This document shows, one piece after another, positions 41,137-46,999 of a DNA stretch of 46,999 nucleotides. The notes beneath the pieces were generated by a model. It saw only the letters and a list, made by a program, of their open reading frames with translations, did no database searches and was not told the DNA's origin. The stretch is from the NCBI GenBank assembly GCA_944332185.1, contig CALVJJ010000008.1, positions 1 to 46,999 of the forward strand, written 5' to 3'. This DNA comes from an uncultured Clostridia bacterium. Its GTDB lineage: Bacteria > Bacillota > Clostridia > Christensenellales > UBA1242. How positions within the stretch are numbered: the stretch's first letter is position 1; each line of letters opens with the position of its first letter. The translations under genes were made by a program, and so were the position numbers.

Positions 41137-41763
41137 ATGGCAACTGTAAAAGTTTATAACTTATTAGGCGAAGCTACTGGTAGCCTAAAATTAAGCGATG
41201 AAGTATTTGGTCAAGAATACAACGAAGCATTGATTCATCAAGTTATCGTTGCTCAACTTGCAAATGCTAGACAAGGTACAAAAAGCGCTCTTACACGTAG
41301 TGAAGTGAGAGGTCATGCTAAAAAACCTTGGAGACAAAAACATACTGGACGTGCTAGACATGGTTCTACAAAAGGTCCACAATGGAGAGGTGGTGGTATT
41401 GTATTTGCACCAAAACCAAGAGATTTCTCTCAAAAAGTGAACAAGGAAGCAAAACGTGTTGCTTTCCGTAGTGCAATCAGTACAAAACTTGCTGATAAAG
41501 AAATTATTGTTGTTGAGAATTTGAACATTGCTCAACCAAAGACAAAAGAAATGGTTAACGTTGCAAAAGCATTGAATCTTAGCAAATCTGTTTTGCTTGT
41601 AACTGAAAACTTAAATGACACAGTGATTCGTGCAACAAGCAATATTGAAAAATTTGAAGTAACAACTGCTGAATTACTTAATGTATATGAAGTTGTTGCA
41701 TTCGGTACTTTGGTAATCACAAAAGATGCCATCAAGAAAATTGAGGAGGCTTATAAAGGATAA
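41137..41763 (+). CDS. rplD: 50S ribosomal protein L4
   Basis: A 208-residue protein with the tunnel-lining loop [31 protein letters not shown] and [16 protein letters not shown]. In E. coli L4 autoregulates the S10 operon; no such link is shown here, but the leader of this operon is structured. SD AAAGGAG. Its stop overlaps the rplW start (TAATG). Confidence 0.98.
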   Translation: MATVKVYNLLGEATGSLKLSDEVFGQEYNEALIHQVIVAQLANARQGTKSALTRSEVRGHAKKPWRQKHTGRARHGSTKGPQWRGGGIVFAPKPRDFSQKVNKEAKRVAFRSAISTKLADKEIIVVENLNIAQPKTKEMVNVAKALNLSKSVLLVTENLNDTVIRATSNIEKFEVTTAELLNVYEVVAFGTLVITKDAIKKIEEAYKG

Positions 41764-42053
41764 TGAAACAATTCGATGTTATTATTAAACCTCTACTAAC
41801 AGAAAAAAGTTATGCAGATATTGCAAACAAAAAATATACTTTTGTTGTTAGAAAAGATGCGAACAAAATTGAAATCAAACAAGCCGTTGAGTCTATCTTC
41901 GGTGTGAAAGTAAAATCTGTCAATACCACTAATGTTCGTGGTAAATTAAAAAGACAAGGAAAAACACAAGGCTTCACTTCTGACTATAAGAAAGCTATCG
42001 TGCAATTAACCAGTGATAGCAAAGCCATTGAATTTTTCGAGAGTCTTCAATAG
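41763..42053 (+). CDS. rplW: 50S ribosomal protein L23
   Basis: A 96-residue protein: [43 protein letters not shown] and KRQGKTQG are L23 motifs. It sits at the tunnel exit and docks trigger factor and SRP. Its ATG overlaps the rplD stop; GAGG in the end of rplD is the SD. Confidence 0.98.
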   Translation: MKQFDVIIKPLLTEKSYADIANKKYTFVVRKDANKIEIKQAVESIFGVKVKSVNTTNVRGKLKRQGKTQGFTSDYKKAIVQLTSDSKAIEFFESLQ

Positions 42054-42071
42054 GATACGGAGGAATAGATT

Positions 42072-42899
42072 ATGGCTATTAAAACATACAAACCTACATC
42101 TGCTGGACGTCGTTTTTATACAACTATTCAATCTGATGAAATCACTAAGACAACTCCTGAAAAGAGTTTGCTTGCTACTAAAAAGAAAAGTGCTGGTAGA
42201 AACAACCAAGGTAAGATTACCGTTCGTCACATCGGTGGAGGTAACAGAGTAAAATACAGAATCATTGACTTTAAAAGAGATAAAGATGGTATCCCTGCTA
42301 AAGTTGTTGGTATTGAATACGATCCAAACCGTTCTGCAAACATTGCACTTTTGGTGTATGCTGACGGTGAAAAAAGATATATTCTTGCACCACTTGGACT
42401 TAACGTTGGTGACACCGTTATGAGTGGTCAAAATGTAGAAATCAAAGCAGGTAACTGCTTACAATTAAAAGATATCCCAGTCGGTGTTGTGATTCACAAT
42501 ATTGAATTACAACCTGGTAAAGGTGGTCAAATTGTACGTTCTGCTGGTAACGAAGCAAGACTTATGGCTAAAGAAGGCAAATATGCTACTGTCAAATTAC
42601 CTAGTGGAGAAATGCGTATGGTTTTACTTACTTGCCGTGCAACCATTGGTCAAGTAGGAAACATCGAACACGAAATCATGTCTTTAGGTAAAGCTGGTCG
42701 TGTTAGACACATGGGTATTAGACCTACCGTTCGTGGTTCTGTTATGAACCCAGTAGATCACCCACATGGTGGTGGTGAAGGTAAGAGCCCAGTTGGTAGA
42801 AAATCACCTCTTACTCCTTGGGGTAAACCTGCTCTTGGTAAGAAAACAAGAAACCACAAAAAACATAGTAATAAGCTTATTATTAAGCGTGCTAAATAG
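42072..42899 (+). CDS. rplB: 50S ribosomal protein L2
   Basis: A 275-residue protein with the RNA-binding domain ([37 protein letters not shown]) and the C-terminal [17 protein letters not shown] segment that carries the conserved His near the peptidyl transferase centre. SD GGAGG. Confidence 0.98.
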   Translation: MAIKTYKPTSAGRRFYTTIQSDEITKTTPEKSLLATKKKSAGRNNQGKITVRHIGGGNRVKYRIIDFKRDKDGIPAKVVGIEYDPNRSANIALLVYADGEKRYILAPLGLNVGDTVMSGQNVEIKAGNCLQLKDIPVGVVIHNIELQPGKGGQIVRSAGNEARLMAKEGKYATVKLPSGEMRMVLLTCRATIGQVGNIEHEIMSLGKAGRVRHMGIRPTVRGSVMNPVDHPHGGGEGKSPVGRKSPLTPWGKPALGKKTRNHKKHSNKLIIKRAK

Positions 42900-42910
42900 G
42901 AGTTATGTAT

Positions 42911-43183
42911 ATGAGTAGATCATTGAAGAAAAAACCTTTCGTAGAAGAAAGATTGTTAAGTAGAATCAAAGCAATGAATGAAAGTGGCAAAAAACAAGTA
43001 ATTAAAACTTGGTCACGTTCATCTACAATTTATCCTGAATTTGTGGGACATACCATTGCTGTACACAACGGTCAAAAACATATTCCTGTTTATTGTACAG
43101 TTGATATGATTGGTCACAAATTAGGTGAATTTGCACCAACAAGAACATTCCGTGGACACGGTGGCGGAAAGACAACGAAGTAG
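42911..43183 (+). CDS. rpsS: 30S ribosomal protein S19
   Basis: A 90-residue protein, [16 protein letters not shown], with [32 protein letters not shown]. The family usually reads SLKKGPF; here Lys replaces Gly. ATG at 42911 is chosen over ATG 42905 because AGGAG (42898-42902) lies 8 bases before it and the family starts MSRS. It binds the 30S head near S13. Confidence 0.97.
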   Translation: MSRSLKKKPFVEERLLSRIKAMNESGKKQVIKTWSRSSTIYPEFVGHTIAVHNGQKHIPVYCTVDMIGHKLGEFAPTRTFRGHGGGKTTK

Positions 43184-43196
43184 GAGGAGATAAGAC

Positions 43197-43586
43197 ATGG
43201 CTAAAAGAATGAGAGAAAAAGCAAAATTAAGAGAAGAAAACAAAGACACTCGTCCTACTGCTACTGCAAAATATGTTAGAATGGGTGCAAGCAAAGCAAA
43301 AAGAATTTTGGATACCATTCGTGGTAAAAACTACAACGAAGCTGTAGCTATCTTAAAATTCGGTCCTAGTGCAAACAGTGACGTTGTTCTAAAAGTTTTG
43401 AACTCTGCTGCTGCAAATGCAGAACACAATATGGGTTTAAATAAAGAAGACCTTTACGTTGCTGAATGCTACGCAAACCAAGGACCTTCCTTCAAACGTG
43501 TTATGTTTAGAGGAAGAGGTGGCGTAGACACCATTATTAAAAGAACTTGCCACATCACAGTTATTCTTGATGTTGTAAAGAAGTAA
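43197..43586 (+). CDS. rplV: 50S ribosomal protein L22
   Basis: A 129-residue protein with the L22 core: TAKYVRMGASKAKRILDTIRG, SAAANAEHNMG and the tail KRVMFRGRGGVDTIIKRTCHITVIL. Its hairpin lines the exit tunnel. The N-terminal 22 residues are strongly basic. SD AGGAGG. Confidence 0.97.
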   Translation: MAKRMREKAKLREENKDTRPTATAKYVRMGASKAKRILDTIRGKNYNEAVAILKFGPSANSDVVLKVLNSAAANAEHNMGLNKEDLYVAECYANQGPSFKRVMFRGRGGVDTIIKRTCHITVILDVVKK

Positions 43587-43599
43587 AAGGAGTGAAGAT

Positions 43600-44280
43600 A
43601 TGGGTCAAAAAGTAAGTCCTCATGGTTTTAGACTTGGTGTCAATAAAGATTGGAATTCTACTTGGGTTTGTCCAAAAGACAAAATCGCAGAATACATTCT
43701 TGAAGACCACAAAATCAGAGAATTCATCAATAAAAAATACAACGTTTGCGGTATTGCAAAAGTTGAAATTGAAAGAACTGCAAATCAACTAATTGTTAAT
43801 ATCTTTACTTCTCGTCCAGGAGTACTTATTGGTACAAAGGGCGCTGGTGTTGAAGAAATTAAGAAAGAGTTGAAAGCTATCAGTTCTATGAAAAACGTAA
43901 ACATCAACATTAAAGAAGTTAAAAGACCAGATCTTGATGCAAGTCTAGTTGCTCAAAGTATTGCTAGTCAACTTGAAAAACGTATGTCTTACAGACGTGC
44001 AATGAAACAAGCTTTACAAAGAGTGATGAAAGCTGGTGCGCAAGGTTGTAAAGTCATGGTTGGTGGTCGTTTAGACGGAGCAGAAATTGCTCGTACCGAA
44101 TACTACCATGAAGGTAGACTTCCACTACATACATTAAGAGCAGATATTGATTATGCTACTTGCGAAGCGCATACAACATTTGGTGTTCTTGGTGTGAAAG
44201 TGTGGATTTGTAAAGGTGAGATTTTAGGCAAAAACAATGCTAACAAAGTCGCACAACCTGTAGAAGGAGGTAACGCTTAA
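43600..44280 (+). CDS. rpsC: 30S ribosomal protein S3
   Basis: A 226-residue protein starting [18 protein letters not shown], with a KH domain ([20 protein letters not shown]) and the C-terminal domain ([41 protein letters not shown]). It forms part of the mRNA entry and helicase site. SD AAAGGAG. Confidence 0.98.
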   Translation: MGQKVSPHGFRLGVNKDWNSTWVCPKDKIAEYILEDHKIREFINKKYNVCGIAKVEIERTANQLIVNIFTSRPGVLIGTKGAGVEEIKKELKAISSMKNVNINIKEVKRPDLDASLVAQSIASQLEKRMSYRRAMKQALQRVMKAGAQGCKVMVGGRLDGAEIARTEYYHEGRLPLHTLRADIDYATCEAHTTFGVLGVKVWICKGEILGKNNANKVAQPVEGGNA

Positions 44281-44281
44281 T

Positions 44282-44722
44282 ATGTTAATGCCAAAACGTA
44301 CAAAAAGAAGAAAACAATTCCGTGGCAGAATGACTGGTCGTGCTATGAAAGGGAACAAAATCGCTTATGGTGATTATGGCCTTGTTGCAACTGAATGTTG
44401 CTGGATGACTGGTAACCAAATTGAAGCTGCCAGAATTGCTATTTCTAGATATACAAAACGTGGTGGAAAACTTTGGATCAACGTTTTCCCACACAAACCA
44501 GTTTCTCAAAAACCAATCGGTACTCGTATGGGTAAAGGTAAAGGTGCTACAGAATACTGGGTAGCTGTTGTGAAACCAGGTAGAGTTCTATTCGAAATCA
44601 ATGGTGTCACTGAAGATATTGCTAGAGAAGCTATGCGTCTTGCTAGTCACAAACTTCCTTGCAAAACAAAATTCGTGAAAAAAGAACAGCTAGAAGAAAA
44701 AGTTCAAGGTGGTAACGAATAA
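44282..44722 (+). CDS. rplP: 50S ribosomal protein L16
   Basis: A 146-residue protein starting [19 protein letters not shown], with [26 protein letters not shown]. It helps place the tRNA acceptor arm. SD GGAGG lies in the end of rpsC. Its stop overlaps the rpmC start (TAATG). Confidence 0.98.
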   Translation: MLMPKRTKRRKQFRGRMTGRAMKGNKIAYGDYGLVATECCWMTGNQIEAARIAISRYTKRGGKLWINVFPHKPVSQKPIGTRMGKGKGATEYWVAVVKPGRVLFEINGVTEDIAREAMRLASHKLPCKTKFVKKEQLEEKVQGGNE

Positions 44723-44928
44723 TGAAAGTTAAAGAATTAAGAGACATGACAAATGAAGAACTTAATGCAAAACTTGTTAGTTTAAAACAAGAATTATTTA
44801 ATCTTCGTTTTTCAAATGCTACAGGACAACTAGCAAACACTGCACAACTTAGTGCTTGCAAAAAAGATATCGCTCGTGTAAAAACCATTCTTACAGAGCG
44901 TGAATTAAAAAACAAAGGTAACGCATAA
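44722..44928 (+). CDS. rpmC: 50S ribosomal protein L29
   Basis: A 68-residue helical-hairpin protein: [29 protein letters not shown] and [15 protein letters not shown]. Located near the tunnel exit beside L23. Start overlaps the rplP stop. Confidence 0.97.
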   Translation: MKVKELRDMTNEELNAKLVSLKQELFNLRFSNATGQLANTAQLSACKKDIARVKTILTERELKNKGNA

Positions 44929-44939
44929 GGGAGGGAAAC

Positions 44940-45203
44940 ATGGAAGAAGTAAAACGTAACGACAGACGTACAAAGATCGGTGTTGTTGTGAGTGATAAAA
45001 TGGACAAAACTATTGTTGTCGAAATTACTGAAAATAAAAGACACCCTCTTTATGGTAAAGTTTACCAACAAACTAAAAAATTCAAAACTCATGACGAACA
45101 AAATGAAGCAAAATTAGGTGATACTGTTGAAATTATGGAAACAAGACACCTAAGCAAAGACAAATATTTCCGTCTAGTTCGTATAATTGAGAGAGCAAAA
45201 TAA
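44940..45203 (+). CDS. rpsQ: 30S ribosomal protein S17
   Basis: An 87-residue OB-fold protein: [28 protein letters not shown] and [20 protein letters not shown]. An early 16S rRNA-binding assembly protein. SD GGGAGG. Confidence 0.98.
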   Translation: MEEVKRNDRRTKIGVVVSDKMDKTIVVEITENKRHPLYGKVYQQTKKFKTHDEQNEAKLGDTVEIMETRHLSKDKYFRLVRIIERAK

Positions 45204-45214
45204 GGAGTGAAGTT

Positions 45215-45583
45215 ATGATACAACCACAAACAATACTTAAAGTTGCTGATAACAGCGGTGCTAAGACCATTATGTGTATCCGTTTACTTGGAGGTTCTTT
45301 TAGAAAGAGTTGTAACGTAGGTGACATTATTGTTGCTTCTGTCAAAACTGCTACTCCTGGTGGAACTGTGAAAAAAGGGGACGTTGTCAAAGCAGTTATC
45401 GTTAGATCTGTTAGAGGCGTAAGTCGTCCAGATGGTTCTTATGTTCGTTTTGACGACAATGCAGCCGTCATCATCGACAATCAAAAACAACCTAAAGGTA
45501 CTCGTATCTTTGGACCTATTGCAAGAGAACTACGTGATAAAGGATTTATGAAAATAATTTCTCTTGCTCCAGAAGTATTATAA
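45215..45583 (+). CDS. rplN: 50S ribosomal protein L14
   Basis: A 122-residue protein: [80 protein letters not shown]. It lies at the subunit interface and forms bridges with 16S rRNA; RsfS binds it in known systems. SD AAGGAG. Confidence 0.98.
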   Translation: MIQPQTILKVADNSGAKTIMCIRLLGGSFRKSCNVGDIIVASVKTATPGGTVKKGDVVKAVIVRSVRGVSRPDGSYVRFDDNAAVIIDNQKQPKGTRIFGPIARELRDKGFMKIISLAPEVL

Positions 45584-45594
45584 GGAGGATAGTT

Positions 45595-46110
45595 ATGGCT
45601 AATAAGTTACATGTGAAAAAAGGTGACAACGTAGTTGTCCTTGCCGGGAAAGACAAAGGCAAAACTGGTAAAATACTGACTGCTATTCCTTCTGATAATG
45701 CAGTAATCGTAAAAGGTGTCAATATTATTACCAAACACCAAAAACCAAAATCTCAACAAGATAAAGGTGGTTTACTTAAAAAAGAAGGCAAAATTGATGC
45801 AAGCAATGTGCAAATCATTTGTCCAGTTTGCGGAAAAGCAACTAGAGTTGCTCATGAAGTGATAGATGGTAAAAAACACAGAGTTTGTAAAAAATGCCAT
45901 GCTAGTCTTGATAGCGTGAAAAAACCTGTTAAGAAAACAACGAAAAAAGTAGAAAAAGAAGTAGCAAAAGAAGCTGAACCAAAAACAGTGAAGAAAACAG
46001 CTACCAAATCTACAACAAAGAAAACTTCTGCTACAGCAGAAAAGAAAACAGTTGCTAAAAAAGCAACAACACAGAAAAAAGTAGTGAAAAACAACGGAGG
46101 AGATAGATAA
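45595..46110 (+). CDS. rplX: 50S ribosomal protein L24 with zinc knuckle and basic tail
   Basis: L24 starts 50S assembly and lies at the tunnel exit. Residues 1-107 are a standard L24: KOW motif [31 protein letters not shown], then a zinc-type segment with Cys76, Cys79, Cys98 and Cys101. The protein is 171 residues long, while most L24 are about 100-110. The extra 64 residues (108-171) are low-complexity Lys, Thr, Ala and Val with KKT/KKA repeats, like histone-H1-type tails. The frame stays open and the last codons supply the GGAGGAG SD of rplE, whose ATG overlaps the stop (TAATG), so this is not an assembly error at the end. SD AAGGAGG. Confidence 0.96.
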   Translation: MANKLHVKKGDNVVVLAGKDKGKTGKILTAIPSDNAVIVKGVNIITKHQKPKSQQDKGGLLKKEGKIDASNVQIICPVCGKATRVAHEVIDGKKHRVCKKCHASLDSVKKPVKKTTKKVEKEVAKEAEPKTVKKTATKSTTKKTSATAEKKTVAKKATTQKKVVKNNGGDR

Positions 46111-46661
46111 TGGCTAAAAAAGATAATAGATTATATCAACATTATGTCAATGACGTTGTTCCAGCAATGATGAAACAATTTGGGTACAAAAACAAACTTC
46201 AAGTTCCACACATTGAAAAAATTGTCATCAACCGTGGTCTTGGTGATTGTAAAGACAATTCCCAATCTTTCAACAAAGCTGTTGAAGAATTAGCTTTGAT
46301 TACTGGTCAAAAACCATTAGTAACAACTTCTAAAAAATCAATAGCTAACTTCAAATTGCGTGATGGTATGAAAATTGGTGCAAAAGTTACACTTCGTAAC
46401 GAAACAATGTATGAATTTTTGGATAAATTGATTTCCATCGCTTTACCTCGTACTCGTGACTTCCAAGGAATTTCTCCTAAGTCATTCGATGGTCGTGGCA
46501 ACTATACTTTGGGTCTTAAAGAACAACTTATGTTCCCAGAAATTAGTTATGAAAAAATTGAAAAAGTTAGAGGTATGGATGTTTGCATCGTTACTTCTGC
46601 AAAATCTGATGAGGAAGCTAGAGCTATGCTAGATTTGCTAGGTCTACCTTTCAAAAAGTAA
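46110..46661 (+). CDS. rplE: 50S ribosomal protein L5
   Basis: A 183-residue protein: [86 protein letters not shown]. It binds 5S rRNA and contacts the P-site tRNA. SD GGAGGAG lies in the rplX tail. Confidence 0.98.
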   Translation: MAKKDNRLYQHYVNDVVPAMMKQFGYKNKLQVPHIEKIVINRGLGDCKDNSQSFNKAVEELALITGQKPLVTTSKKSIANFKLRDGMKIGAKVTLRNETMYEFLDKLISIALPRTRDFQGISPKSFDGRGNYTLGLKEQLMFPEISYEKIEKVRGMDVCIVTSAKSDEEARAMLDLLGLPFKK

Positions 46662-46671
46662 GGAGTTTATT

Positions 46672-46857
46672 ATGGCACGCGCAGCATTAAAAAATAAACA
46701 ACAAAAAACACAAAAATTTTCTACACGTGAATACACTCGTTGCAGTCTTTGTGGCAGACCACATTCTGTTTTGAAAAAATACGGAATCTGCAGAATCTGC
46801 TTTAGAGAACTTGCATACAAGGGTGAACTTCCTGGTGTAAAGAAGTCAAGTTGGTAA
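46672..46857 (+). CDS. rpsN: 30S ribosomal protein S14, type Z (zinc form)
   Basis: A 61-residue protein of the short zinc form (RpsN1/type Z): Cys24, Cys27, Cys40 and Cys43 in [11 protein letters not shown] and [10 protein letters not shown], ending [11 protein letters not shown]. It binds the 30S head beside S3 and S10. SD AAGGAG. Confidence 0.97.
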   Translation: MARAALKNKQQKTQKFSTREYTRCSLCGRPHSVLKKYGICRICFRELAYKGELPGVKKSSW

Positions 46858-46872
46858 GGAGGAATAAAGAAT

Positions 46873-46999
46873 ATGATAGTTACAGATCCAATTGCAGATA
46901 TGCTTACAAGAATGCGTAATGCACTTACTGCGAAACATAAATCCGTTACCATACCTGCTTCAAAAATGAAACTTGCTATTGCTGAATTACTTCTTAATG
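46873..46999 (+). CDS. rpsH: 30S ribosomal protein S8, N-terminal part (cut by window end)
   Basis: The 42 visible codons begin [22 protein letters not shown], followed by [16 protein letters not shown], matching S8. SD AAGGAGG. The gene continues past the window. The order rplE-rpsN-rpsH is the normal spc order. Confidence 0.95.
   Translation, partial: MIVTDPIADMLTRMRNALTAKHKSVTIPASKMKLAIAELLLN

Overview
The window is AT-rich DNA from a Gram-positive, low-G+C bacterium, most likely an uncultured member of Clostridia (Bacillota). The evidence is SpoVG, WhiA, the AddAB recombination nuclease, two YugP-type zinc peptidases, a DUF1540 protein, strong AGGAGG-type ribosome binding sites, TTGACA/TATAAT promoters and many hairpin-plus-T-run terminators. 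I cannot assign a genus. The ribosomal proteins L31 and S14 are both zinc (four-cysteine) forms. I see no CRISPR array, no tRNA, no insertion sequence and no prophage.

Layout. 1-98: 3' end of a 5S rRNA gene and its terminator. 369-2650: two unrecognised helical proteins in one operon. 2847-6275: a large membrane-anchored surface protein with GLUG repeats. 6577-11603: spoVG (reverse), murC, rpmE, then prmC-prfA-trpS. 11766-12385: a 57-residue membrane protein gene with a cysteine tail (reverse), divergent from an ArsR-family regulator. 12423-16931: uvrC-murB-PHP-whiA, apparently one operon. 17079-21632: dnaE and a divergent pfkA, each with its own signals. 21735-22862: promoter, L10-type leader, rplJ, rplL and terminator. 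22960-26489: mostly reverse-strand genes (rplI, two tandem zinc peptidases, a hypothetical protein) with a forward DUF1540 gene between them. 26577-33601: a small coiled-coil protein, then addB and addA overlapping by 14 bases. 33740-39256: a membrane/coiled-coil protein coupled to thymidine kinase, a reverse PRC-barrel gene, an SPFH/zinc-ribbon gene and a DUF1858 gene. 39257-40149: an 893-base non-coding stretch holding an alternating purine-pyrimidine tract, a promoter and a structured leader. 40150-46999: the S10-spc operon from rpsJ to a truncated rpsH.

How it fits together. Most of the window is housekeeping: translation (r-proteins, RF1 and its methylase PrmC, TrpS), wall precursor synthesis (MurC, MurB), replication and repair (DnaE, UvrC, AddAB), glycolysis (Pfk) and thymidine salvage. 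The accessory content is small and sits between housekeeping operons. The most unusual items are: the 736-residue protein with ExbB/TolQ/ZorA-like topology fused to a long coiled coil; the ArsR/Cys-tail membrane protein pair; L24 with a zinc knuckle and a 64-residue basic tail; a Pfk with Asn in place of the Mg-binding Asp103; an AddB without a Walker A motif; and the structured S10 leader. All calls come from reading the sequence and from knowledge of the families. No database search or folding program was run.
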